Assembly: GCA_021014325.1 (NCBI GenBank)
Contig: CM037474.1
Span: 6,861,130 to 6,925,129 of the forward strand
Origin: Plazaster borealis
Lineage: Eukaryota; Echinodermata; Asteroidea; Forcipulatida; Labidiasteridae
Direction: 5' to 3'
Length of the DNA stretch: 64,000 nucleotides
Numbering within the stretch: position 1 is the first letter of the stretch; every line of letters begins with the position of its first letter. A program made the position numbers and the translations under genes. Below the pieces are notes generated by a model, which was not told the origin of the DNA, did not search any database, and saw only the letters and a list, made by a program, of their open reading frames with translations. Positions 11,890 to 21,894 of the stretch are shown in pieces.

Positions 11890-12620
11890 TACAGTGCACG
11901 TAGGCTTTGGACCTCGTGATCAATGGAGCGGAACGTGCTTCCGAGGGCTATTACTAACGAAATGTTCAACTTACATTTTGAGCTGGAGGTCAAGGTCAAA
12001 CGGGGTCACTTTGTGTAGCGTTTGTTGAGTTTTAAAAGACCTGTCCGATGATGTATAGATCGTTGTAATCCATTTGGTAGTGATCGAGTTATGATTTTTT
12101 GAAATATTAAACTTTGATTTACTGTAATTCGACACCTGATGACGTAATCATTACGTCACAACAACTTGATGAAGGTTTCATCCAGTTTCTAACATGGTGT
12201 AAATTTGAAGTTGATCAGATGAATGAAAGTTAAGAATTTTGCCAGGAAATGATTTTTTGTTAAGAATTGCAGGAAGGCAAACTTTGACCTTCCGGTACGA
12301 CCGGAAGTAAAGGTCATGTGAATTTGACGTTAACTTTTCAAATGTTGCCCGTGTCTTGATCTATCATATGCCCAAATATGAATACCATAGCTGTTATATT
12401 CAGAGACCTACAGGCATTGGCATGAGGGCACTTTTTGAACTAAAATGGCTTGTAATTTGGCACCCGATGACGTCATCATGACGTCATTGCTCACACACCT
12501 TCTGCTCGTTATGTTCTAACGTCACATTAAGTTTCAAGTTGATCAAAGGTTTGCAAGTATGTTTTTTTTTGCGGACAAACGACTATCAGAAGAATAAGCA
12601 AAACAAATAAAAAAATAATA
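11890..12620. repeat. satellite-flanking block, partial copy 3
   Basis: More diverged copy of the second part of the blocks at 7320 and 9505, without a 130-bp array in front. It keeps both paired TGACGT motifs (near 12139 and 12465), the CCGGTACGACCGGAAGTAAA segment and the GTGAATTTGACGTTAAC segment. Confidence 0.75.
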
Positions 12621-12639
12621 AAAAAACCGAACAAAAACA

Positions 12640-12830
12640 AGGAGTTGTTCGGGCTTAATGCCCGAACACCTAAAAAAAAAAACCGAACAAAAATAAGAGG
12701 TGTTCCGGGCTGAATGCCCGAACACCTAAAAAACCGAACAAAAATAAGAGGTGTTCCGGGCTATATGCCCGAACACCTAATAATAAAACAATCAAACAAA
12801 CAAACAAACAAACAAACAAACAAACACGCG
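12640..12830. repeat. three hairpin repeats plus (CAAA)n tract
   Basis: Three copies of a roughly 52-bp unit each contain GGTGTTC, CGGGCTGAATGCCCG (self-complementary) and GAACACC, so each can fold into a stem-loop. They are followed at about 12787-12826 by a (CAAA)n microsatellite. The unit begins where the satellite-flanking block ends and shares its AGGTGTTCGG tail. Confidence 0.7.
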
Positions 12831-13194
12831 TCTTGCTGAAAATATCAATCCGGTCTTGTTGTAAGAGACAAGATGTAGGCCGTGTAATCATCCTAGCAGA
12901 TGGCTGAATATAACAATTTATCATGGAGCAGACTGCTTGCAATGTCCAGGGCAGTGTATACGCCCATTGCTTTGTGCTGATATTCATCGTTCAAGTACAT
13001 CCAGGAAATGGCAAAATTACGTTAGGGCGCTCAGCATGTAAAGAGTGGGAGGGTCGGCGTACAAATTACAGAATTAATCTAAGGTCGATCTGAGCACTTT
13101 GAAAAATATTCGTCTCCAATCACGCTGAGATTCAAAGTATAGCAGGAGATATAGCATGCGTTTTAGTCCACTTGTCCGGCTTTTACACTAATGT

Positions 13195-13312
13195 AATAAC
13201 GGCATGGGCGAAAAACATGGGGGGGACATTTGATATGGTGTCCCCCACCCTTGAAAACTTGGGGGGGACATGTCCCCTGTCCCCCCCCCCCCCCTGTTTG
13301 ACGCCCATGCTC
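13195..13312. mobile_element. short G-rich inverted-repeat element
   Basis: Sequence from ATGGGCGAAAAACATGGGGG to CCCCCTGTTTGACGCCCATG is bounded by similar GCATGGGCG-type ends and carries G-runs on the left and C-runs on the right. This is a compact MITE-like layout of about 115 bp. Confidence 0.5.
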
Positions 13313-14228
13313 CGAACTACTTAAATCATTTCGTTCTCTCGAAATGAACACTTGTCCCTTTAGTGTCTCCGCAGTTTTCAATAGTAGCGAGAATGTTTGT
13401 CTTAACACGTTTTCTGATGATTTCGTTAGCACGAAATGATTTCGAGCACACGAAGTAAAAGAACTCAACAAATTGTTTCCCCGTACGCTAATTTGTTTTT
13501 CTCACCATGTCCCTTTAGGGGCTCCGTAGCAACTCGACTACTTTTCATGACAACCAAACACAACTCAAATACCTTCCATGATACCTGCCATGATTATTGC
13601 TAGAGAGTACCCAGGAAACACATTTAAGAGTGTTCGGCACTTTCATGCATACTTACTTCTCGAGGGGAAAATACTTTTTTTCGAAGAGAAAAAACTGACA
13701 AAAATGGGGTTCCTTGGAAGAAAAGGGGATCGGTTCTTCCAAACACCCTTCCAGAATTCTGTTTTATGGAAATATAAAAAAATAAAAATAAAAGGTTCCT
13801 TCTAAACACAATTGGCTTGTGGGAATTTAAGCAGCTCTTGCAACCTTAATACGGTAATTTTGAATTGAGCATGATGACGTCATCGTTTTTGATCTTCTGC
13901 AAGGCTTGATACAATTTTGGGAAAATATTCGTTACATTTTGCAACTTTAAGCAAGATATCAGTTTAAAAGATATTGAGAGGTTACACAATTAATAATATG
14001 AATTTGGACATAGTCAACTTGCTTGTAATAAAAGTCGCCTTTGCCGTATATAAATGCGGCGTTACTAATGCATTAAAATGGTATGAACACCTTTAGCAAT
14101 GAATTTCTTTGAGGTTTTGTTTAATCATGAAATAGAGTTTTGAAAATGCATCCTACCAAGTATCAGTGCATTTGTTTTGTTTAAACATAAACTGTAATTG
14201 AGTGCTGTTTTGCTTTGTTAAATATTAT
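13313..14228. other. intergenic, no gene seen
   Basis: Contains scattered fragments resembling the CGAGGGAACGAAAT minisatellite unit near 13320-13480 and an isolated TGATGACGTCATCG motif near 13871. Nothing coding is supported. Confidence 0.45.
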
Positions 14229-14455
14229 TTAAAGGCAGGGTACACTTTTGATAATTACTCTTCAAGATAATGACAATAAGTTCTTACCTCAGCACTGAAG
14301 AGCTGTTGATAACATTGTGAAAAACGACTCCCTTTGAAGAAGTGTAGTTTTAGAAAAAGACTTAATGCAACAGGGATTTTTGTTATTTCATTACTTTCTT
14401 TCAATTTTGATGACCAATTGAGCCCAAATTTACACAGGTTTGTTATTTTATGCAT
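14229..14455. repeat. TTAAAGGCAGGG-type interspersed repeat, one end only
   Basis: Begins TTAAAGGCAGGGTACACTTT and continues with the AATTACTC and ACAGGTTTGTTATTTTATGC segments seen in other copies (for example 39884-40226). The far terminal inverted repeat is absent, so the copy is truncated. Confidence 0.6.
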
Positions 14456-14598
14456 AAGTATGAAAGAAAGTGGCCATCACATTTAGACATGTGGCCATCA
14501 CATTCACACCCTGGCAATAGCCATTGCATTTGACAACAACTCAAGGGAACAGCCTAGAGTTGTTGTGAAATCCTCGAGTTTACGCAAAAAGTCAAAAC

Positions 14599-14926
14599 AC
14601 TGGGACCAGTATTATTTGGTTTTAACCGTACACCGATGTGTGTAAAGCACTGTATACTCAGTACTTTCCCGAGTCCTGTGAAAAATCCTGTGTTCGAATC
14701 CCATCACCCGAGTAATATGCCTGTGATTTTTTCACAGGACTCGGGAAAGTAGTCTACTGAGTATACAGTGCTTTACACACATCGCGATGTGTGTAAAGCA
14801 CTGTATACTCAGTAGTCCTGTGAAATTGGTTTTACCCGTACACCGATGCATTGGTGTACGGGTAAAACCAAATATATTATTCTTTATCCCCGATGCAAAT
14901 TTAACATCTATTAAACTGGGACCAGT
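14599..14926. mobile_element. nested inverted-repeat element flanked by a 12-bp direct repeat
   Basis: ACTGGGACCAGT lies at 14599-14610 and again at 14915-14926. Between them are two interlocking hairpins. GTGTGTAAAGCACTGTATAC is followed by its complement near 14761-14780 and again in direct orientation near 14789-14808. Inside is GTTCGAATCCCATCACCCG, which resembles a tRNA-type B box. A related inverted repeat sits at 26583-26706. Confidence 0.65.
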
Positions 14927-15113
14927 GTTTATACCATGGATGAAGGAAATTACCGCAAATCAGTACAACATTAATATTTCTCTACCTGTATGCGTTGATC
15001 ACCCATGGTTACGTTGCCTGCGTTCTTCAACAGGACGAATCGTGTGACACGGAACCAAATTTCCATTGCAATTGAGTTTATGTTCGTTGATTCAAAAGAG
15101 GTGTATTTTGATC

Positions 15114-16073
15114 TTAAACGGAATTATGCGTGGTTATTCTTGATTCGTCAAAATCAGCTCGTCTACGCCGACATCCAAAAACACTTCGCACACCTTTTCG
15201 AAACTGGCGAAACTTGAATGCGTAAACCACTGGATTAGCGCATGAATTGGTTGCCACCATCGCAACAGACAGCAGGTAATACCACTCGTTGAATTCAAGC
15301 TTCCAACCAAGGTTAAACATGAGAAAGATGACCTGGTTAGGCGTCCAGCAGATCACGAATGTGATGAAAACGATCAGAAGCATCTTGAAAGTGTTACGTC
15401 TTGCTCTGAGAAGGGACTCGGCCATGTCCGGTGCGTTTGCTCCACCGGGAAGATGTGCGGCTGGTGCGGGGCCGACACGGGCTGCTCCCCGCTTCATCTC
15501 CACACTGATGCGAATATAGGCGAAGAGCATCACTCCTACTGGGACGACGTATTGCAGGGTTGCTGTTAGAACACCTAATGCCTTGGATCCGGGTATAGAA
15601 ACACACGTGCCACTTTGCTCCTCAAAAATCAACATGAGGTAGATCTTAATGGTAGCAGCAAAAAACCAGCACAGTATCATGGCTACAGCAACCTTCAACC
15701 GTGCCCATGTTGCGAATGCTGCCTGGTACTTGAAGGGGTAAACGATGGCGAAATACCGCTCCATGGTCAGTACCAATAGGTTGAAAGATGACATCACGAA
15801 GAAGAAAAATAGAGCAAAGTTAGAGACCCAGACATGACAGAGGAACCACCCCAGTCCGTTGTCGGGAAGCGGCACAGGTAAGGGGATCTCACTCTTAAGT
15901 AGTGTCATTGCAGCTCCGAATAAATCAATCACTGCTTGATGAAAGATGAAGGCATTTGTACGAGTTTGCATGGCGGGTACTTTCCAGATGATAAAGCATA
16001 CCAGAGCATTGCCAAGGACCCCAAGAATTCCAATGATAGTCTTGAAAATACGAAGAACAAGTATTTCTTCCAT
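15114..16073 (-). CDS. class A (rhodopsin-family) GPCR, single exon, intact
   Basis: Seven-transmembrane receptor of 319 residues, expected at the plasma membrane and coupling to heterotrimeric G proteins. Visible hallmarks are GN in TM1 (GVLGNALVC), D in TM2 (HQAVIDLFGA), the ECL1/TM3 cysteine (WFLCHVW), ERYFAIV at the end of TM3, a second extracellular cysteine (GTCVSIPG), P in TM5 (YVVPVGVM), FVICWTPNQ in TM6 and NPVVYAF in TM7, followed by a basic tail with a Cys (FGCRRRR). I start at the ATG at 16073 (MEEILVLRIF), which matches the start of the paralogue at 24030 (MAEEVLPLRI); the frame is open a little further upstream without an ATG. There is no intron. The ligand cannot be read. Single-exon expansions of such receptors are known in echinoderms ('surreal' GPCRs of sea urchin), and peptide-receptor-like families such as galanin/allatostatin are the nearest resemblance I can suggest. 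Confidence 0.92.
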   Translation of the reverse strand: MEEILVLRIFKTIIGILGVLGNALVCFIIWKVPAMQTRTNAFIFHQAVIDLFGAAMTLLKSEIPLPVPLPDNGLGWFLCHVWVSNFALFFFFVMSSFNLLVLTMERYFAIVYPFKYQAAFATWARLKVAVAMILCWFFAATIKIYLMLIFEEQSGTCVSIPGSKALGVLTATLQYVVPVGVMLFAYIRISVEMKRGAARVGPAPAAHLPGGANAPDMAESLLRARRNTFKMLLIVFITFVICWTPNQVIFLMFNLGWKLEFNEWYYLLSVAMVATNSCANPVVYAFKFRQFRKGVRSVFGCRRRRADFDESRITTHNSV

Positions 16074-16671
16074 GTCTGGCAACAATCACTTCCTCTCCCG
16101 TTGGAGAGCAATGGCTATTTGAGATTTAGGCGTAGTCAGTATTTTAAAGACATGTCAGGGAGTCATCCCTCTCCCGGTAGAGAGCAATGTCTTTGGGCGG
16201 TGACATCACATTCTGACCAACAGAGACAATTAACGCTGTAGTACCACAAAAAACTTATCACCAAAACGACCTCATGCAGTAGTAAGTGAAGATTTTTGAG
16301 TCACCAGATGACATCAACAACCACCAAAGTTGTCAAGAGTGTAAGTATTTGTTGAGCGTGTCCTGTATCGAGGTTTATAACCAAAACTGCGGGTTTTTTT
16401 CCCCTCGTACCTGGTGACGACTGACGGGGCTCATGATCTGTTTATCAAACTGTGAATTTGACCTTCAAATACGCAGTATGTCTCGAAGACAAAAAGTAAT
16501 CAAGCACGATTTAATAATGTGACATTTATCATCCTCGACAATCATTATTGCATATTCCACGTTTGATTGCATTTTTTGAGATGATGAAAAAGTGTAACCA
16601 ATTCGACAGTGATACACAAAATGTGTTGAGCGAAAATAAAAGCTAGATACCATGGTCATATTTATTGGTTT

Positions 16672-16710
16672 TTTGTTTGTGTTTGTTTGTTTGTTTGTTG
16701 GTGTGTTTGG

Positions 16711-16786
<76 letters not shown>

Positions 16787-16815
16787 CGTCGTCGTCGTCG
16801 TCGTCGTCTTCGTCG
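16672..16815. repeat. compound microsatellite (GTTT)n-(TTG)25-(TCG)n
   Basis: A GTTT run (16672-16700) leads into about 25 TTG triplets (16711-16786) and then 7-8 TCG triplets with one interruption. Read from the minus strand it is (CGA)n(CAA)n. It lies about 640 bp upstream of the receptor start at 16073. All the long homopolymer-peptide ORFs here are artefacts of this repeat. Confidence 0.95.
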
Positions 16816-16819
16816 TTTT

Positions 16820-17330
16820 CGCTTTTTGGGGAGGAGGGGTGGGCATGTTTTCGCACAGTTCATGTTATATTAGTGATCTCAAAAGTACTGTGTGTGTTTC
16901 CAATTGTTAGTTTCGTACGTTCTCTTGTTTTAGAACTTCATAAAAATTGAGAAAAAAAGCGAAATTCTCAACATGTGCTGTAATAATTAATACTTAGTTC
17001 ACTGTTATAGCTGCCAGATTATAATCTGCAGTGGAAGTTGAGGTTTAAGGCTGGGCGGTAAACATAGAAAAGACAGCGTTTAACATCCGTTTTACCATTT
17101 TATGGTCCTTGAGTCTTGTATAATGGAGTGTTTTTGAATTGTAGATGGAGCAAAATAATTACATTAAGTTTTTTGTTCAAAATGAGAACGTATGTTTTGA
17201 TCTAATCATCTACATTGTGAACTTTTGAATATTGAATCGCTCTCTTTTCGTTCTACCAGTTATAGGCATTCAAAATTAGAATAAGCCTCATAGAGTATAG
17301 ACATAACTAAGTTTTTCTATCGTACGTCGT
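16820..17330. other. intergenic, no gene seen
   Basis: AT-rich sequence upstream of the receptor gene. No supported exon, RNA gene or repeat. Confidence 0.45.
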
Positions 17331-17458
17331 CAGTGGCGTAGCCAAACATTTCCAATGTGGGGTGCACAGATTTTTGATTTCGTTATTCGTATTTCTTTTC
17401 TTTGGTGGCACAAGGGTTCTGAGAGGGAGCTCCAGCCCCACCCCCCGTTATGCCACTG
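17331..17458. mobile_element. short hAT-like MITE (CAGTGGCGTAGCC termini)
   Basis: The left end CAGTGGCGTAGCC and the right end GTTATGCCACTG form inverted termini of a 128-bp element with C-rich interior ends. CAGTGGCGTAGC-type ends are typical of hAT MITEs (family knowledge). TACGTCGT before it and TACGTAGT two bases after it may be the 8-bp target duplication, with one mismatch. Confidence 0.65.
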
Positions 17459-17854
17459 TATACGTAGTGTTTATGTTTCTAAAATTCCTCAAGCATCACC
17501 TGTAATCTTTAAAGAATGGTGATTTAATACTGTTCAGAAAGTAATTATAACTGGACAAATTTATAAAAACATTTATATGGTGAGCGCGTCAGCTATGATT
17601 TAGTATATTATCATGTTTTACTGATAACTCCAAAAACATGCTGACTTAGATTTGTATTGAAAGAATGAAAGAGAGATTTTTTTCCACACAAAATTTACTT
17701 TGCACGTTATCAAATATACACATTGAAACGATGACAATAGTTTGCGTGAACATCTGGTTGGGAATTCAGGGACAACATTATTAAAAAATGCAAGATTGTT
17801 ACGGTATATTACGAAATGATGTAATACATGTACAGTATATTACGAAATAAGAAT

Positions 17855-17886
17855 ATTTTGAGGGAATGCAATAATCTTTCGAGGGA
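17855..17886. repeat. minisatellite unit fragment left of the LINE
   Basis: Two copies of a TTTTGAGGGAATGCAATAAT-like unit, the same family as at 2275-2470 and 19450-19580. Confidence 0.55.
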
Positions 17887-19434
17887 ATATTAATAATAAT
17901 AATAAGACTTGTAATGCGCACATATCCACCCTGCTGGGTGATCAAGGCGCAGTAAAAAACCCAAAAACAAAACAAAACAAAGAAAAAACAGACACAACAA
18001 AATTAGTCCTTGAAAACCTGTGACATAAGATAAGTTTTGAGAAGAGATTTGAATTTTGTGGTACAAAGACAAGATCTAAGATTAAGTGGTAGAGAGTTCC
18101 AGATGCGTGGCGCAGCTGAAGAAGAAGACCTGTCACCCCATGAGTGTCGAGACTTAGGTTCAATGAGGAGAAGCATGGAACTTGATCGAAGATTCCTTGA
18201 TGGAGTGTAAACTTGAAGTAGTTCAGAAATATAGTGGGGAGCCTTGCCATTAAGTGCTTTGTGGACAATGAGCATCAGCTTGAAGATGATTCGTTGAGAG
18301 ATAGGGAGCCAATGTAGTTGTTTCAGAATGGGGGTGATAGAACAGGATTTTCTAGACAGTGTCACAGTGCGGGCAGCGGTATTTTGGAGGCGTTGAAGAC
18401 GGGAAATCTGGTTGTTAGGAAGACTGTAGAGAAGAGCATTGCCGTTGTCAAGACGAGAAGTAACAAATGCATGAATGACCTTTTCAGTGGCACTTTTGTC
18501 CAAGTACTTGCGAATCTTACCAATATTCCTGATGTGATATGATGACAGACGACCGATGTTGTTGATGTGTGGTTGAAGTGTCATCGATGAATCAAAAATA
18601 ACCCCTAAGTTCCGAGCTTGCAGCGAGGGAGCTATCCGAGCATCACCGATGGAAATGTATGGCACTGAAACCTTTGTTAACTGTTGACGTGACCCAAATA
18701 GAAGGAACTCTGTCTTATCATCATTTAACTCCATTGCAGAAAGAATATCGTTGCTCACACGGACTAGTGCAGCTTCTGTCCCATGGAAAGGCCTGTATGC
18801 TGACTGGAACACGTCGGACAGGTTGAAATTATGAATGTGATCAGAAATGCGTGATGAAACTACTCGTTCGATGACTTTTCCAAGATATTTTAAGTTTGCA
18901 ACCGGTCTGTAGTTTTTGAATATCTCCTTGTCCAGGTTTGGTTTCTTGATGAGCGGCCTGATGTAGGAAACTTTGAGGCTATCGGGGAAACAACCGGAAC
19001 TGAGAGATTCGTTTACAAGATTAGTGATGTAGGGTAAAAATATATCAATGTTTTGCTTCATCATGGATGTTGACACTGGATCCAGCTCACAGGATTTTGA
19101 AGGAGATTTCATAATAACCCTTTGAATCTCAGCAACAGTGACAGGCTCAAACACAGATAGTCTACACTCTGGTTGAAGATGTGGCAATGTCTGCGGCACG
19201 TTGTAAGGGACTGATGAAAATGATGAGCGGATGTCTGAAATCTTGGTGACAAAGAATTTCTGGAATTCATTTGCCAAGTCCTGATCATTGTAAGTGGATG
19301 GAAGGACGAGGGTTTTGGGTTTGAGCAACAACCTACCAATTATCTTGAAGAGCTTCTTTTGATCTCCTAAGGATTCTTGTACTTGGGATGAATAATGGGT
19401 GATCTTTGCCTGGTGATAAAATTCCTGACTACTT
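17887..19434 (-). mobile_element. CR1/L2-like LINE, 5'-truncated, with internally deleted ORF2
   Basis: The minus-strand frame (stop at 18003) stays open for over 470 codons and reads as a non-LTR retrotransposon ORF2 C-terminal half. It has a linker (GDQKKLFKIIGRLL), reverse-transcriptase motifs 0-2a (YIRPLIKKPNLD, FKNYRPVANL, ISDHI...FQSAYRPFHGTEAAL), then a jump to LNDDKTEFLLFGS, SIGDARIAPSLQARNLGVIF, the thumb region (LQRLQNTAARTV, LHWLPISQRI) and the usual C-terminal APRIWNSLPLNLR. The motifs with the catalytic aspartates (LDLSAAFD-type and FADD-type) are missing, so it cannot reverse-transcribe. The 3' end is typical of CR1/L2: GCGCATTACAAGTC followed by an (ATT)n tail at 17886-17910. 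The 5' end stops at about 19434, inside a minisatellite. Confidence 0.85.
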
Positions 19435-19449
19435 TACAGTGGTTGCGAT

Positions 19450-19580
19450 ATTCTTGTCATATTCGGGGAAACGAAACGAAATAGTATTTCGGGGGAATGA
19501 TTTTGAAGGAACAAATTAGGATTTCGCCGGGAATAAGATACGATATTTCGAGGGAACGAAATAATATTACAAGGGAATTA
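19450..19580. repeat. minisatellite, TTTCGAGGGAACGAAATA-like unit
   Basis: About six degenerate units of the same family as 2275-2470, on the other side of the LINE from the units at 17855-17886. Confidence 0.6.
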
Positions 19581-19599
19581 ATACAATTTAAGTTTTTTG

Positions 19600-20252
19600 T
19601 TTTACCTTTTCAATTTTTGTACAACAATCAAATGTTTAATAATCATGCAATTGAGAGAATATTCACTCAGGAAGTCGGGTGGTACTTCCAGAGCTCCGTA
19701 GATTTCGTATCAGCAGTGGGGATTTCGAGTTTAACATTTTTTTGTAAATGTAAAGAAATATTATTGAAACACATATTATAGAGTTATTTCTATAAAGAAA
19801 GTCATCCGATACTGAGAAAGAATTGCCAAAAGATTTTCTCCGAAAATGAGTTGGGTGTGATTAAAACAGTAGTATATGTTTAGAGACGCTCAAATTAAGT
19901 TCAAGAATTTGTCAATAGCCGCAAAGACCCAGACAGGTTTGAAATTTGAGTGGATGCCACAGAATAAAATGTACTTGAAATGTAGTGAATCGTCCCATAT
20001 CATTGCACAAAGTAAATCGAATCGACTTGACAGTTACAGCAGTAAAGCACACGGGCAGCAGATCGAACATATAGGTGGTCTAAGAGCCGTAAAGATTAGA
20101 CACTATTTTACCTCCGTGATATTGTCAAAACGATTCGTGAATGTCTCGCTTATGTTCACGGCACACCGCCATTGTCTGTTCAAGCATGATGGACAAATGC
20201 TTCAACCCATCCGGGTGTTGTCTCCTCGATTGTTTTGAAGAGCCTATAATGT
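19600..20252. other. intergenic; one 120-codon frame without recognisable content
   Basis: A plus-strand frame at 19876-20238 is open for 120 codons (begins MFRDAQIKFKNLS) but shows no domain or motif that I recognise, has no paralogue here and ends against a transposon. I do not call it a gene. Confidence 0.4.
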
Positions 20253-21580
20253 GGCGCACCCAGGATTTTGTCTTAGGGGGGGCTCAAATAAATTTAACGG
20301 GTGGGGTCCAGGGGCCGGCCTGACGGCCCCTGGTGGGGTCCAGGGGCGAAGCCCCGGTGGGGGTCCAGGGGGCGAACCCCCTGTAAGCTCTGGGCTTGTG
20401 GCGTTTTGGGGTGAACAATCAGGCCTCTTTATGCTTAAAATTTGAGAAATAGACATACTTTTTAAGCACTTCTGATCATATACATCTTTAAATTTTATTT
20501 TGAAATTTTTCTGTAACATCAACGGGCTCAAAGAAAAGTCTAATAAACGCAAAGCTTGCGAGAGCCAATCTCGTGCTGACATCTCTGGAGTCTGGATTAC
20601 AGGTTTTCAGTGTTGTTCAGCCTCCCTCTTGTTAGAACTTATTGCCACTCAACTGGGTCAGGCAGATAATGCCAGTCCCCAGAATGTTGTGAACGCTGTA
20701 CATTGTCGGCAACAGTTTTTGTTTTAAATAATAATGCTGCGGACGTTGTGGAAAAGAACGTTCATGTGGGCGGTGCTACCTATTTTTCATCACTGGGCGG
20801 CAAATTCTATGAATGTAGGCGGCAAATCCAGATCCTACAGATAATTCTTCGTTTTGCGAAAGTGGTGTTAGATCATTATAATTTATATCAGATTACTGTT
20901 AAAAAATGAACATTTTAAAGTTTAACCTGGGAATAAATGTGATGTGTAATTTGGAAAGGGTAGGATTGCAGGCCTTTTTTTTCCCTGCATATAGCCGACT
21001 TGAAGAAACATGTGGAAAGGGAGCAACGCGTGATGACGTTCGTTTAGGATCTGGTCGATATCCGGTTTAATGCATATTCATTAAAAACTTTGTGGGTTAA
21101 AAAAATTACTATCAGGTGTTTCTAAAATTCAAGTGTAGTACTACAGGCAATCATTAAGGGGGGATTGCCGGAACGACTTGAGACCAACCTGAGACATATA
21201 TTATCCTGGACAACGTGACCTGTTGGTTTTAAATGCTTAATACGTTTTTGTGGCAAATCTAAACAATTAAAAGTGAGATAGATATCATAAAAGTATGGTG
21301 TTCAATATCTGTCATCTTGCATCTCGCACCTCGCGTTATCGAATCTCTCATTTAAAAGAGTAATTTTGGCAGAAAGATAAAAATTGCGAATGGCATAGAA
21401 TGAAAAGAAAATCCTGCCACCGGAAATAAAAACCCCAATAACTGCACATTGCACACACACACTACAACTTTTCTCCCTCCCTTTCCCTCTCCTTTCTTTC
21501 CCCCCCCCCCATTTTTTTCCGGGGACCCTCTTGGGGGGGGGGGCTCAAGCCCCCCGAGCCCCCCCCCCCTTGGGTGCGCC
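20253..21580. mobile_element. inverted-repeat element with GGCGCACCCA termini and G/C-run ends
   Basis: The left terminus GGCGCACCCAGGATTTTGTC is mirrored at the right by TTGGGTGCGCC (21570-21580). Both ends have long G or C runs just inside. The left part carries repeated GGGGTCCAGGGGCGAAGCCC motifs shared with 3720-3830 and 4720-4790. The right end is C/T rich (21470-21570). No transposase is recognised in about 1.3 kb. Confidence 0.6.
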
Positions 21581-21894
21581 GATGCACTACATGGTGCCTG
21601 AAATTTTTCCCTCTTATCTTACCGTATGACTTAAAAACTGGTTCTTGACTGTCCAGAACCATGGTGTGCAAACTGTGATCTCGGGTCCGTCATATATTTC
21701 CTGTTTCGGACTTCAAAGTTAACGATGGCATATTCCCAAAACTTTTAAACATATAACTATTATTATAAATGACACCATTAATAACTAATAGACTCTAGTC
21801 CATAGATACATCCCTTTGCCTATAATAGAGGGGGTTTTTTACAACAGAGATATCATATTAACAGAAGAGGCAACTATATATATTTAAAAAATTT

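Noticed and set aside
14680..14720. tRNA gene
   Set aside because: Only a B-box-like GTTCGAATCC is present. No acceptor stem, A box or cloverleaf can be drawn.
15005..15519. Plus-strand ORFs opposite the first receptor
   Set aside because: Shadows of the minus-strand GPCR, which has full family motifs.
16074..16111. Upstream extension of the receptor at 15114-16073
   Set aside because: The frame is open to a TTG at 16085, but there is no ATG there, and the paralogue's start aligns with the ATG at 16073.
16465..16950. Poly-Q, poly-N, poly-V, poly-C and poly-L ORFs
   Set aside because: All frames through the TTG/TCG microsatellite are open by composition. No flanking coding sequence supports any of them.
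19876..20238. 120-codon plus-strand ORF as a new gene
   Set aside because: No motif, no paralogue, no splice or start context beyond chance, and flanked by repeats. It could be revisited with transcript data.
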